A stretch of DNA of 64,000 nt from Salimicrobium album. Lineage in GTDB: Bacteria > Bacillota > Bacilli > Bacillales > Halobacillaceae. Shown piece after piece: positions 19,249 through 28,304 of this stretch. Each line of letters begins with the position of its first letter. The first letter of the stretch is position 1. The position numbers and the translations under genes were made by a program. The stretch is from assembly GCF_900107115.1 (NCBI RefSeq), contig NZ_FNOS01000002.1, positions 360,778-424,777 on the forward strand, in the 5' to 3' direction. The notes beneath the pieces are model-generated. The model was not told where the DNA came from and ran no database searches. It saw only the letters and a program-made list of their open reading frames with translations.

Positions 19249-20670
19249 GTGGCGAATGAATATGATCTGGTAGTTTTAGGAGGAGGGACCGGCGGTTATG
19301 TCGCGGCCATAAGAGCTTCTCAGCTTGGGAAGAAAGTGGCTATCGTTGAAAAAGGGGCTCTCGGAGGTACGTGTCTGCATAGGGGCTGCATACCCTCCAA
19401 AGCACTGTTAAAAAGTGCGGAAGTTTTTTCGCAGACCAAGAACTCGATGGAGTATGGAGTGGCCTCTGAAGGGGTGAAGCTTGACTTCGGGAAAGTACAG
19501 GAAAGAAAGCAGTCGGTGGTTACCAAATTGTACAACGGAGTTCAATCCCTCATGAAGAAAGGCAAGATCGATGTATATGAAGGACATGGGCGAATACTCG
19601 GCCCATCAATCTTCTCGCCTTCAGCCGGAACGATTTCCGTAGAAATGACGAGCGGCGAAGAGAATGTAATGCTGCTTCCTAAAAACGTGCTTGTGGCCAC
19701 CGGTTCGGCCCCGAGAACTCTTCCGGGACTCGAGGTGGACGGCGAGCAGATTATGACCTCGGATGAGGCGTTGGAAATGAAGGAACTGCCGGCGTCAATC
19801 ATTATCGTCGGAGGCGGGGTCATCGGGATCGAATGGGCTTCGATGCTGGCTGATTTTGAAGTGGATGTAACAGTGGTTGAATTCGCCGATAGAATCCTTC
19901 CTCAGGAGGACAAAGACGTCTCGAAAGAAATGGAGCGCCTTCTAAAGCAAAAAGGAATTACTATCCACACGGGCACGAAGCTTCAGTCCGAAACGCTGAA
20001 TACCGGTGAAACACTGACAGTTTCAGCTTTGAAGAAGGAAGAGGAGCTGGAACTTCAAGCCGAAAAAATTCTCGTTTCTATTGGACGTAATGCGAACGTC
20101 AAAGATATCGGACTCGAAAATACTGATATTGAAATTAAAAATGATGTTATAGACACAAATGACATGTATCAGACGAAGGAAAGCCATATTTATGCTATCG
20201 GAGACGTGATAGGCGGACTGCAGCTCGCTCACGTAGCTTCACACGAAGGGATGACAGCCGTGGAACATATGAACGACGGAACGCCGGACCCCGTGGATGA
20301 TAAACTGATTCCTTCCTGCATATACTCCAGTCCCGAATCAGCCAGAGTAGGCTGGACGGAAGAGGAAGCCGTAGAAGCGGGATTCGACATTAAAACGGGT
20401 AAATTCCCTTTCCAGGGGGTAGGAAAAGCTCTTGTAGAAGGGGAAAGCGATGGGTTCGTAAAGATTATAGCGGATAAAAACACAAACGATATTCTCGGTG
20501 TCCATATGATTGGCCCGGACGTTACGAATCTCATCTCCGAAGCCGGACTTGCGAAAGTACTCGATGCCACTCCGTGGGAAGTCGCTTCGAGCATACATCC
20601 TCATCCTACACTCTCGGAGGCAATGGGAGAGGCTGCTATGGCGGTAGACGGTAAACAAATTCACGGCTGA
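19249..20670 (+). CDS. lpdV: Dihydrolipoyl dehydrogenase, E3 of the BKD complex
   Basis: FAD disulfide oxidoreductase that reoxidises dihydrolipoamide on the E2 subunit with NAD. FAD-binding GGGTGGYVAAIRA (about 10-22), redox-active GGTCLHRGC (about 37-45), NAD-binding GGGVIGIEWA (about 186-195) and the C-terminal catalytic HPHPTLSE (about 450) are all present. GTG start at 19249. Its place in the bkd operon argues for the branched-chain complex rather than pyruvate dehydrogenase. Confidence 0.94.
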   Translation: MANEYDLVVLGGGTGGYVAAIRASQLGKKVAIVEKGALGGTCLHRGCIPSKALLKSAEVFSQTKNSMEYGVASEGVKLDFGKVQERKQSVVTKLYNGVQSLMKKGKIDVYEGHGRILGPSIFSPSAGTISVEMTSGEENVMLLPKNVLVATGSAPRTLPGLEVDGEQIMTSDEALEMKELPASIIIVGGGVIGIEWASMLADFEVDVTVVEFADRILPQEDKDVSKEMERLLKQKGITIHTGTKLQSETLNTGETLTVSALKKEEELELQAEKILVSIGRNANVKDIGLENTDIEIKNDVIDTNDMYQTKESHIYAIGDVIGGLQLAHVASHEGMTAVEHMNDGTPDPVDDKLIPSCIYSSPESARVGWTEEEAVEAGFDIKTGKFPFQGVGKALVEGESDGFVKIIADKNTNDILGVHMIGPDVTNLISEAGLAKVLDATPWEVASSIHPHPTLSEAMGEAAMAVDGKQIHG

Positions 20671-20689
20671 CAAAGGAGGAAGAAACAGG

Positions 20690-21682
20690 ATGAGTAAGAA
20701 TAGACACAAAAAGTTGGGACTCAGCGATGAACAGGTTTTGGATATGTACCGCACTATGTTACTGGCAAGGAAAATAGATGAAAGAATGTGGCTGTTGAAC
20801 CGCTCCGGTAAAATACCTTTCGTCATTTCCTGTCAGGGTCAGGAAGCCGCTCAGGTGGGCGCTTCGTACGCGCTTAATCTGGAAGAGGACTATGCCCTAC
20901 CTTACTATCGTGATATGGGTGTCGTTCTTTCTTTCGGAATGACACCGAGAGAACTTATGCTGTCCGCATTCGCCAAAGCGGAAGACCCGAACAGCGGCGG
21001 ACGCCAGATGCCCGGGCATTTCGGCCAGAAGAAAAACAGAATAGTAACCGGCTCTTCTCCTGTCACGACACAGGTACCTCACGCAGTCGGTATCGGGTTG
21101 GCAGCTAAAATGGAAAATAAAGATATCGTAAGTCTCGTTACATTCGGCGAAGGGTCTTCCAACCAGGGAGATTTTCACGAAGGGGCGAACTTTGCAGGTG
21201 TCCATAAACTTCCGGTGATTTTTATGGTGGAAAACAATAAATATGCAATTTCAGTTCCTGTAGAGAAGCAGATTGCCTGCGAAAAAGTCTCAGACCGCGC
21301 TATCGGTTACGGCATGCCGGGGGAAACTGTGGACGGAAATGATCCTCTTGCAGTATTCGAAGCTGTTAAAAAAGCGGCAGACAGAGGGCGGAATGGTGAG
21401 GGACCATCTCTCATCGAAGCGGTTTCCTATCGGCTCACCCCCCATTCCAGTGACGATGACGACCGTACGTATCGCGAGAAGGATGAAGTGGATGAGGCGA
21501 AAAAGAAAGATTCACTTATTACATTCGGTAATTATCTGCGCGAAACGGGAATCCTTACAACCGAGAGGGAAAAGGATCTGGAACAGGAATTGAAAGACAT
21601 AATCAATGATGCTACTGACTATGCCGAAGAAGCTCCGTACGCTTCTCCTGAATCGTTGATGGATTTTGTATATGAAGAGTGA
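20690..21682 (+). CDS. bkdAA: Branched-chain 2-oxoacid dehydrogenase E1 alpha
   Basis: Thiamine-diphosphate subunit that decarboxylates branched 2-oxo acids, working with the beta subunit encoded next. 330 residues; TPP motif GEGSSNQGDFHEGANFA (about 153-169) with VENNKYAISV; RYTPHSSDDD-like YRLTPHSSDDDDRTYR is the phosphorylation-loop region of the family. AAAGGAGGAAG precedes ATG 20690. Confidence 0.95.
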   Translation: MSKNRHKKLGLSDEQVLDMYRTMLLARKIDERMWLLNRSGKIPFVISCQGQEAAQVGASYALNLEEDYALPYYRDMGVVLSFGMTPRELMLSAFAKAEDPNSGGRQMPGHFGQKKNRIVTGSSPVTTQVPHAVGIGLAAKMENKDIVSLVTFGEGSSNQGDFHEGANFAGVHKLPVIFMVENNKYAISVPVEKQIACEKVSDRAIGYGMPGETVDGNDPLAVFEAVKKAADRGRNGEGPSLIEAVSYRLTPHSSDDDDRTYREKDEVDEAKKKDSLITFGNYLRETGILTTEREKDLEQELKDIINDATDYAEEAPYASPESLMDFVYEE

Positions 21683-21694
21683 GGAGGATGGGAA

Positions 21695-22678
21695 ATGCCA
21701 GTGATTTCTTATATTCAGTCTGTAACCCAGGCTTTAAAAGAAGAAATGAGAAGAGACGATAAGGTGTTTGTATTAGGGGAAGACGTCGGCGTCCGCGGAG
21801 GAGTTTTCCGTGCGACCGACGGCTTGTATGAAGAGTTCGGCGAACAGCGGGTCATTGATACTCCGCTTGCTGAATCAGCTATCGCCGGAGTGGGGATAGG
21901 AGCAGCGATGTATGGTATGCGCCCGGTGGCCGAAATGCAGTTCGCCGATTTCATTATGCCTGCAGTGAACCAGATTGTATCGGAAGCAGCCAAAATTCGT
22001 TACCGTTCGAACAACGACTGGAACGTACCGATGACTATCAGAGCCCCTTACGGTGGCGGCGTACACGGAGCGCTGTACCATTCCCAGTCCGTGGAGGCAC
22101 TGTTTGCAGGAACACCCGGACTGAAGATTGTTATGCCTTCTACTCCTTATGACGTTAAAGGGCTGCTGAAAGCCTCTATAAGGAGTAACGATCCCGTGCT
22201 TTTCTTTGAACATAAGCGCGCTTATCGTCTGATAAAGGGCGAGGTACCCGAAGAGGATTATACACTCCCTATCGGTGAGGCGGATGTGAAAAGGGAAGGT
22301 TCGGACATTACCGTGATTACGTATGGTCTGTGCGTACACTTCGCCCTCCAGGCCGCGGAAAAACTGGAAAAAGAAGGAGTCGACGTGCACATTCTTGATT
22401 TGCGTACCGTCTACCCGCTGGATAAAGAAAGTATCATCGAGGCAGCGAAAAAGACAGGGAAAGTTCTTTTGATCAGTGAAGATAACAAAGAGGGTGGAAT
22501 CATCTCCGAAGTTTCCGCTATCATCAGCGAAAACTGTCTGTTTGATCTGGACAGTCCCGTTGAACGTCTGGCCGGTCCCGATGTTCCTGCTATGCCTTAT
22601 GCACCTACCATGGAAAAAGCATTTATGATGAATCCGGACAAAGTAGAAAAAGCTATGCGAAACCTCGCAGAGTTTTAG
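21695..22678 (+). CDS. bkdAB: Branched-chain 2-oxoacid dehydrogenase E1 beta
   Basis: Transketolase-like beta subunit completing the E1 heterotetramer. 327 residues; LGEDVGVRGGVFRAT (about 25-39), MRPVAEMQFADF and the C-terminal KKTGKVLLISEDNKEGG are characteristic. ATG 21695 follows GTGAGGAGGATGGG; the gap from bkdAA is 12 nt. Confidence 0.95.
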   Translation: MPVISYIQSVTQALKEEMRRDDKVFVLGEDVGVRGGVFRATDGLYEEFGEQRVIDTPLAESAIAGVGIGAAMYGMRPVAEMQFADFIMPAVNQIVSEAAKIRYRSNNDWNVPMTIRAPYGGGVHGALYHSQSVEALFAGTPGLKIVMPSTPYDVKGLLKASIRSNDPVLFFEHKRAYRLIKGEVPEEDYTLPIGEADVKREGSDITVITYGLCVHFALQAAEKLEKEGVDVHILDLRTVYPLDKESIIEAAKKTGKVLLISEDNKEGGIISEVSAIISENCLFDLDSPVERLAGPDVPAMPYAPTMEKAFMMNPDKVEKAMRNLAEF

Positions 22679-22692
22679 GGAGGAATATTCAT

Positions 22693-23976
22693 ATGGCAAT
22701 TGAAAAGATAAACATGCCCCAGCTTGGGGAAAGCGTAACGGAAGGTACAATCAGTACGTGGCTTGTAAAGCCCGGGGATACAGTGGAGAAATACGATCCG
22801 ATTGCAGAAGTTATGACGGACAAGGTCAACGCGGAAGTCCCTTCTTCTTTTACAGGTACCATTACGGAATTACAGGCTGATGAGGGAGAGACTATAGAAG
22901 TCGGAGAGCTCATTTGTTATATAGAAACAGAAGATGCATCCGGGAACGGCTCTGAAGCTGATTCCGGGACGGATGAATCGGACAAACAGGAAGAAACAGC
23001 TTCCGGGAAAGCGGAAGCAGAGTCTAATAAAGAAACAGCTGCGGCTAAACCGAGGTACTCACCGGCGGTGCTTACTCTTGCATCCCAATATGGTATCGAC
23101 CTTGAAGACGTGCCGGGAAGCGGTAAAGACGGCCGTATTACAAGAAAAGACGTAGAGAAATACCAGACTGAAGGCGAAGCTTCCAAGGCACAAAAAGAAA
23201 CGAAACAGCCGGCCGGGGAGGCGAAAGCAACGGAAAGCCGTAAGAAAAAAGCCCCAGTGACCGAAGTCTCTTCCGATGCGGGCGATAAAGAAATTCCTGT
23301 TACAGGGGTCCGCAAAGCTATCGCGTCCAATATGGTCACTTCCACTACTGAAATACCACATGCCTGGATGATGGTCGAAGTGGACGTGACGAATCTCGTG
23401 AAACTCAGGGAGAAGAACAAAGAGGCCTTCAAAAAACAGGAAGGATACAGCCTTACTTATTTCTCCTTCTTCGTAAAGGCGGTTGCTCAGGCACTCAAGG
23501 AATATCCCGAACTGAACAGCCAGTGGGCCGGAGATAAAATTATCCAGAAAAAAGATATCAACCTGAACATTGCGGTTGCTAAGGAAAATGAGCTGTTCGT
23601 ACCTGTCATCAAACATGCGGACGAACTGAGTGTGAAAGGTATCGCAAGAAACATTACCGACCTTGCAGCAAAAGCAAGAAAAGGTAAGCTGACTACAGAA
23701 GATATGCAGGGCGGCACATTCACCGTCAATAACACCGGTTCTTTCGGTTCCGTACAGTCCATGGGGGTAATTAATCATCCTCAGGCAGCCATTCTTCAGG
23801 TGGAATCGATTGTTAAAAAACCTGTGTACATGGATGGAATGTTCGGACCGAGAGATATGGTGAACATCTGTTTATCTCTGGATCACCGCGTTCTGGACGG
23901 ACTGATTGCGGGGAACTTCCTGCAAAAAGTAAAAGAGATACTTGAAAATATGGATGAAAATGATTCAGTTTATTAA
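22693..23976 (+). CDS. bkdB: BkdB, dihydrolipoyl acyltransferase E2
   Basis: Core of the BKD complex: carries the acyl group on lipoate and passes it to CoA. N-terminal lipoyl domain (1-77) with the lipoylated lysine in MTDKVNAEV (about 43-44), an acidic linker (about 80-115), an E3-binding domain (YSPAVLTLASQYGIDL, about 119-134) and a C-terminal acyltransferase domain with the catalytic LDHRVLDGL (about 396-404). 427 residues. The acidic linker suits a halophile. Last gene of the bkd operon. Confidence 0.95.
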   Translation: MAIEKINMPQLGESVTEGTISTWLVKPGDTVEKYDPIAEVMTDKVNAEVPSSFTGTITELQADEGETIEVGELICYIETEDASGNGSEADSGTDESDKQEETASGKAEAESNKETAAAKPRYSPAVLTLASQYGIDLEDVPGSGKDGRITRKDVEKYQTEGEASKAQKETKQPAGEAKATESRKKKAPVTEVSSDAGDKEIPVTGVRKAIASNMVTSTTEIPHAWMMVEVDVTNLVKLREKNKEAFKKQEGYSLTYFSFFVKAVAQALKEYPELNSQWAGDKIIQKKDINLNIAVAKENELFVPVIKHADELSVKGIARNITDLAAKARKGKLTTEDMQGGTFTVNNTGSFGSVQSMGVINHPQAAILQVESIVKKPVYMDGMFGPRDMVNICLSLDHRVLDGLIAGNFLQKVKEILENMDENDSVY

Positions 23977-24067
23977 CCGTAGCAATGTTATGTAAACTAT
24001 CTCTTAATTGAAAGTTACTGCTCTGGTTGGTAGAATGTGTTTAACACTACGTAAAGGAGCGATTGAT

Positions 24068-24499
24068 ATGGATTTCAATTTATATATGGATGATGTAGTA
24101 ACAAAAGCAAGAAACGAAATTGTAGAATCCGGATACGAAGAACTTACGACCCCGGAAGAAGTGGACGAAGCTCTGAAAAAGAACGGAACGACGCTTGTTA
24201 TGGTTAATTCGGTCTGCGGCTGTGCCGGAGGTATTGCAAGACCTGCTGCGAGAAATGCGATTCATTATGATAAACGACCGGACCAGCTTGTGACGGTTTT
24301 CGCAGGACAGGACAGAGAAGCTACAGAGAAAGCCAGAGAATACTTTGAAGGGTACCCGCCTTCCTCGCCGTCTTTTGCCCTTTTAAAAGATGGAAAAATC
24401 CAGACCATGGTGGAGCGTCATGACATCGAAGGGTTTGAACCGATGGAGGTTATCAACAAACTTCAGAAAGATTTCGATACTTACTGTGAAGAAATGTAA
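24068..24499 (+). CDS. brxB: BrxB bacilliredoxin (YqiW)
   Basis: DUF1094 thiol oxidoreductase that removes bacillithiol from S-bacillithiolated proteins. 143 residues with the active-site [10 protein letters not shown] (about 49-58, CGC motif). ATG 24068 is preceded by AAAGGAGCG; an in-frame start at 24008 would add 20 non-conserved residues. It has its own gap after bkdB and a terminator after it, so it is probably transcribed alone. Position after bkdB matches B. subtilis. Confidence 0.95.
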   Translation: MDFNLYMDDVVTKARNEIVESGYEELTTPEEVDEALKKNGTTLVMVNSVCGCAGGIARPAARNAIHYDKRPDQLVTVFAGQDREATEKAREYFEGYPPSSPSFALLKDGKIQTMVERHDIEGFEPMEVINKLQKDFDTYCEEM

Positions 24500-24507
24500 T
24501 CGGAAAG

Positions 24508-24541
24508 AAAAAGAGTCTTTGGCTGCAAAGACTCTTTTTCT
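24508..24541 (+). terminator. Terminator after brxB
   Basis: Stem AAAAAGAGTCTTT / AAAGACTCTTTTT (24508-24520, 24527-24539) with a 6-nt loop, ending in CTTTTTC. The yqjA-like gene begins immediately after. Confidence 0.9.
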
Positions 24542-24559
24542 ATGAAAGGGTTTAACAAT

Positions 24560-25513
24560 ATGAGGATAGGATCCAGAACTATTAAAACTGCTCTTGGTAC
24601 ACCTTTGGCCATATGGATGGCGCAGTTGCTGGAGCTGGATAATTTCGCTTCGGCAGGTATCGTGACGATTTTATGTATTCAGGTTACGAGGAAAAGATCT
24701 CTTCTATCTGCATGGCACAGGTTTGCTGCCTGTATGCTTGCGATTCTTTACTCATTTATATTTTTCGAAGGGCTGATGGGCTTCACTCCACTTGCTATCG
24801 GAGTTATGCTCCTCGTGTTTATACCTACTACGGTTCGGCTGAAGATAACACCCGGGATTATTACGAGTTCTGTAATCGTTCTCCATTTGTATACGTTCGG
24901 GAAAATCGATTTCTCAATCGTGTGGAATGAATTTTTACTGATTGTAATCGGTATAGGAATAGCTTTAATACTTAATATATATATGCCGAACCTTGAACGC
25001 AGCCTTGAGGAATATCAGATGGATGTGGAAGACTGTTTCTCTTCGATACTGAAGGAAATTTCCCTTTATCTGAAGGAGGAGAAATATGCCTGGGCGGGAG
25101 AAGAACTGACCAGAACTGCCGAATTGCTGGAGGAAGCGAAGGCGCTGGCCTACAAACAGGTGGAGAATCGTCTGCTTAAACCGCACCACCCTTATTATCA
25201 TTATTTCCATATGAGGACGAAACAGTTTGAACTGCTGGAGCAGATGCTCCCGCTTGTAACGAGAATTTCCCAGTACGATGAATATGCAAGTAAAATCGGG
25301 GATCTTTTTGAAGATTTATCGGGAGCAGTCCATCCCGGGAATACGGCTGTCCTGTACTTGAGAAAGCTGGAGGAATTACGTAACTACTTTAAAGAGGAGC
25401 CGCTGCCCGAGTCACGCGAAGAATTCGAAAGCAGGGCGAGTCTCTATCAACTGTTGAACGAACTCGAGGATTACCTGATCATTAAACGTTCCTTCAAGAG
25501 AAGCGACATTTAA
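24560..25513 (+). CDS. yqjA: YqjA-like aromatic acid exporter family membrane protein
   Basis: 317-residue protein: an N-terminal membrane half with several hydrophobic segments (about 15-140), then a cytosolic helical domain. This fits DUF939, the family of B. subtilis YqjA, which is related to aromatic-acid efflux proteins; transport itself is not shown. ATG 24560 has AAAGGG 9 nt upstream. The alternative ATG 24542 abuts the T-tract of the brxB terminator. Converges with the small Prli42-like gene. Confidence 0.82.
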   Translation: MRIGSRTIKTALGTPLAIWMAQLLELDNFASAGIVTILCIQVTRKRSLLSAWHRFAACMLAILYSFIFFEGLMGFTPLAIGVMLLVFIPTTVRLKITPGIITSSVIVLHLYTFGKIDFSIVWNEFLLIVIGIGIALILNIYMPNLERSLEEYQMDVEDCFSSILKEISLYLKEEKYAWAGEELTRTAELLEEAKALAYKQVENRLLKPHHPYYHYFHMRTKQFELLEQMLPLVTRISQYDEYASKIGDLFEDLSGAVHPGNTAVLYLRKLEELRNYFKEEPLPESREEFESRASLYQLLNELEDYLIIKRSFKRSDI

Positions 25514-25540
25514 AAAAGCAGTCGTTTCGGACGACTGCTT
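25512..25540 (-). terminator. Terminator between yqjA and prli42
   Basis: Inverted repeat GCAGTCGT-ttcgg-ACGACTGC. On the minus strand it follows the miniprotein gene and ends in CTTTTTT. On the plus strand the tail is only TTTCTCTG, so it is strongest for the minus strand. Confidence 0.75.
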
Positions 25541-25550
25541 TCTCTGCTGA

Positions 25551-25667
25551 TTATAAAAAATAACTGGCTCCCATTAATAGGGAAGACAACAGCATGGAAA
25601 AAATCATAAGATATATAACGACTTTCATACGCTTCTCCCGTTTCGACGGTTTTCTGTGCTCGGCCAA
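25551..25667 (-). CDS. Prli42-like stressosome-associated membrane miniprotein
   Basis: A 38-residue gene starting with TTG at 25667, behind AGGAGG with 8-nt spacing. The product has a basic N-terminus (AEHRKPSKREKRMK) and one hydrophobic segment, VVIYLMIFSMLLSSLLMGAS, ending SYFL. Pattern and length match Prli42, a conserved Firmicutes miniprotein that tethers the stressosome to the membrane in Listeria. It has its own promoter and terminator. The match is by recognition of pattern, not by alignment. Confidence 0.78.
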   Translation of the reverse strand: MAEHRKPSKREKRMKVVIYLMIFSMLLSSLLMGASYFL

Positions 25668-25702
25668 GTGCGGTACCTCCTTCACTTACATATGCTAATC
25701 GT

Positions 25703-25731
25703 ATTTTACACAAGATTTTGAAAGAAGACAA
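25703..25731 (-). promoter_or_regulatory. Promoter of the Prli42-like gene
   Basis: On the minus strand: TTGTCT, 17 nt, TAAAAT (25731-25726 and 25708-25703). It lies about 36 nt upstream of the TTG start and supports an expressed minus-strand gene. Confidence 0.6.
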
Positions 25732-25765
25732 GGGAGTGGAAAACCCGGGTAATAAAACTTGTACA

Positions 25766-25780
25766 AAGTAAGCGCTTTAT
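25766..25780 (+). promoter_or_regulatory. Possible cre (CcpA) site upstream of the mutase operon
   Basis: AAGTAAGCGCTTTAT has the full AAGCGCTT core of catabolite-responsive elements and departs from WTGNAANCGNWWNCW at two positions. It lies just after a TTGTAC element (25759) and about 42 nt before the mutase ATG, so binding would block transcription. Confidence 0.45.
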
Positions 25781-25821
25781 TGTTATTATGTTAATATAGT
25801 AAGTTATTAAGGAGGAATATT

Positions 25822-27471
25822 ATGAGTGGGTCCTATGAGAATCAAAAGAATAAATGGAAGCAGAATGTCGATAAAACTCTGCAGAAGTTTCCCGAAAGAA
25901 AAGAACCTTTTGAAACCAGTTCGGGCATTCCTGTACATAGACTGTATGAACCCGAAAAACCCGAAGACGGCTATCTGGAGAAACTGGGCTTTCCGGGTGC
26001 CTATCCCTATACGAGAGGGATACAGCCGACGATGTACCGCAGCAGGCACTGGACCATGCGTCAATACGCCGGATTCGGTTCTGCGAAGGAAACAAATGAA
26101 CGTTTCAGATATCTTCTTGATCAGGGGCAGACCGGACTCTCCGTCGCTTTCGACCTGCCTACCCAGATAGGTTATGATTCGGACGATCCCATGGCAGAAG
26201 GCGAGGTCGGGAAGGTGGGGGTCGCCATAGATTCCCTCGAGGATATGGAACAGTTATTCGCCGAAATACCGCTGAACAAAGTGAGTACTTCTATGACTAT
26301 TAACGCTCCCGCCTCCATCCTCCTGGCGATGTATATTGCAGTAGGCGAGAAACAGGGAGTTGCCAAGGAAAAACTTACAGGAACTATTCAGAATGATATA
26401 CTTAAAGAATACATAGCAAGAGGGACATATATTTATCCTCCCGAATCATCCATGCGAATTATAACGGATATATTTTCCTATTGTCAGGAGAACCTGCCTA
26501 AATTCAACACGATCAGTATATCGGGCTACCATATAAGAGAAGCCGGAGCTACAGCAGTACAGGAAGTGGCATTTACACTTGCTAACGGAATGGCTTACGT
26601 AGATGCCGCACTTGCAGCGGGGCTGGAAATAGATCAGTTTGCTCCAAGGCTCGCATTTTTCTTTAATGCCCATAACCAGTTTTTCGAAGAGGCTGCAAAA
26701 TACAGAGCTGCCAGAAGAATGTGGGCGAAAATCATGAAAGAAAAATATAACGCCCAGGATCCGAAAAGCTGGAAGATGCGTTTCCATACGCAGACCGGAG
26801 GAAGCACGCTGACGGCCCAGCAGCCGGATAACAACATAGTAAGAGTTACTGTACAGGCTCTTGCTGCCATAATGGGAGGAACACAGAGTCTGCACACGAA
26901 CTCGAAAGATGAGGCTCTCGCACTTCCTACCGAGGATTCTGCGAGAATCGCTCTCCGGACCCAGCAGATTCTGGCTCATGAAAGCGGCGTTACCGAAACG
27001 GTGGACCCACTCGCAGGTTCGTATTTTGTGGAGTCCCTTACTGATGAGATAGAAAAGAAAGCGAACGAGTATATTAAACGGATTGATGAATTCGGAGGAG
27101 CCGTAAAGGCGGTGGAAGCCGGTTATATGCAAAGAGAAATCCATCAGACCGCTTATGAAACACAGAAAGATATCGAAAAAGGCGAAGATGTCATCGTAGG
27201 GGTGAATGAGTTTACGATTGATGAAGAAGTGGAGCCGGAGCTTCTGCGTGTAGATGAGAAGCTCGAGAAAAATCAGGTGGAAGCAACACAGCGGATCAGA
27301 GAGAACCGGGACGCTGACGCTGTTACTGACTCTCTTAAGAAATTGAGAGAAGCGGCTGTAAATAATGAGAATTTGATGCCTTTTATAGTGGAGGCCGTGA
27401 AAGTGTATGCGACCGTCGGAGAAATAGCTAACGTACTGAGAGATGAATTTGGGGAATATACAGCAATGTAG
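25822..27471 (+). CDS. Methylmalonyl-CoA mutase, large (catalytic) subunit
   Basis: Radical B12 isomerase subunit interconverting methylmalonyl-CoA and succinyl-CoA. 549 residues covering only the TIM-barrel catalytic domain, without its own B12-binding domain. [12 protein letters not shown] and [17 protein letters not shown] (about 56-100) match methylmalonyl-CoA mutase rather than isobutyryl-CoA mutase. Substrate pocket residues lie in [12 protein letters not shown] (about 113) and [17 protein letters not shown] (about 323). Strong AAGGAGGAATATT site. The B12-binding part is supplied by the next gene. Confidence 0.92.
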   Translation: MSGSYENQKNKWKQNVDKTLQKFPERKEPFETSSGIPVHRLYEPEKPEDGYLEKLGFPGAYPYTRGIQPTMYRSRHWTMRQYAGFGSAKETNERFRYLLDQGQTGLSVAFDLPTQIGYDSDDPMAEGEVGKVGVAIDSLEDMEQLFAEIPLNKVSTSMTINAPASILLAMYIAVGEKQGVAKEKLTGTIQNDILKEYIARGTYIYPPESSMRIITDIFSYCQENLPKFNTISISGYHIREAGATAVQEVAFTLANGMAYVDAALAAGLEIDQFAPRLAFFFNAHNQFFEEAAKYRAARRMWAKIMKEKYNAQDPKSWKMRFHTQTGGSTLTAQQPDNNIVRVTVQALAAIMGGTQSLHTNSKDEALALPTEDSARIALRTQQILAHESGVTETVDPLAGSYFVESLTDEIEKKANEYIKRIDEFGGAVKAVEAGYMQREIHQTAYETQKDIEKGEDVIVGVNEFTIDEEVEPELLRVDEKLEKNQVEATQRIRENRDADAVTDSLKKLREAAVNNENLMPFIVEAVKVYATVGEIANVLRDEFGEYTAM

Positions 27472-27486
27472 GAAGGATGAACTGAG

Positions 27487-28299
27487 ATGGAACCTATCAG
27501 AGTATTGATTGCCAAGCCCGGTCTTGACGGCCACGATCGTGGAGCACTTATTATTGCACAGGGACTTAGAGATGCAGGCATGGAGGTGATTTACACCGGA
27601 TTACGCCAGTCGCCGGAACAGATAGCACAGGCTGCCATCCAGGAGGACGTTAACGTTATTGGTCTTTCCTCTCTTTCCGGAGCACATAAAACCCTGTTTC
27701 CGAAAGTAGTGGAAGCGTTGAGAGCGAATAATGCGGAAGATATACCTGTGATTGGCGGAGGAGTTATTCCGACAGAAGATATCCCTTACCTGGAAGAAAA
27801 AGGAGTAAGGAAGATATTCACCAGCGGTACAGCTATGTCTGATACTGCTACTTTCATTAAACAGCTGGTACAGGGGAAAGAGACGCCGCCTCCAAACAAA
27901 ATATCGCATATCGGAATAGCGGTTCAGCATCTGGAGCAGGCAATCCCATTCTATCAGCACAGCCTCGGGCTTCCCCTTGAATCGGTGGAAACGGTGGAGG
28001 AGGAAAAAGTGAAAGTAGCGTTTTTCCCGATCGGCGATACAAGGATTGAACTGCTGGAGCCGATGGATGAGGATTCTCCGATCCAGAAATTTATAGATAA
28101 AAAAGGAGAAGGAATCCACCATATCGCTCTTGACGTTGACGATATCGAGAAAAGAATCAGTTTATTTAAGGAACAGGGAATAAGTATGCTGAATGAAACT
28201 CCGAAACAGGGTGCGCACGACAGTCGTATCGCCTTCCTTCATCCAAAAGCAGGGCAGGGTGTACTATATGAACTTTGCGAAGAAAAACAGGAGGGTTAG
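27487..28299 (+). CDS. Methylmalonyl-CoA mutase B12-binding subunit fused to methylmalonyl-CoA epimerase
   Basis: One continuous 270-residue frame with two enzymes' parts. Residues 1-132 are a cobalamin-binding domain: KPGLDGHDRG (about 10-19) contains the DxHxxG motif whose histidine ligates cobalt, followed by GLSSLSGAH and GGGVIP. After a proline-rich linker (ETPPPNK, about 132-138), residues 139-270 form a VOC/glyoxalase-fold methylmalonyl-CoA epimerase (ISHIGIAVQHLEQAIPFY, GEGIHHIALDVDDIE, metal-ligand histidines and glutamates). In B. subtilis the epimerase-like YqjC is separate. The fusion ties racemisation and mutation of the same substrate together. Confidence 0.9.
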   Translation: MEPIRVLIAKPGLDGHDRGALIIAQGLRDAGMEVIYTGLRQSPEQIAQAAIQEDVNVIGLSSLSGAHKTLFPKVVEALRANNAEDIPVIGGGVIPTEDIPYLEEKGVRKIFTSGTAMSDTATFIKQLVQGKETPPPNKISHIGIAVQHLEQAIPFYQHSLGLPLESVETVEEEKVKVAFFPIGDTRIELLEPMDEDSPIQKFIDKKGEGIHHIALDVDDIEKRISLFKEQGISMLNETPKQGAHDSRIAFLHPKAGQGVLYELCEEKQEG

Positions 28300-28304
28300 T
28301 TGTT

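Noticed and set aside
21875-22750. Minus-strand frame of 291 codons opposite bkdAB
   Set aside because: Antisense shadow in a tightly packed operon.
25510-25731. 73-codon minus-strand frame overlapping the Prli42-like gene
   Set aside because: In a different frame from the miniprotein; its start coincides with the predicted promoter and it runs through the terminator stem.
26446-27534. Minus-strand frame of 362 codons opposite the mutase gene
   Set aside because: Shadow of the catalytic subunit gene; composition is not protein-like and the sense frame is fully conserved.
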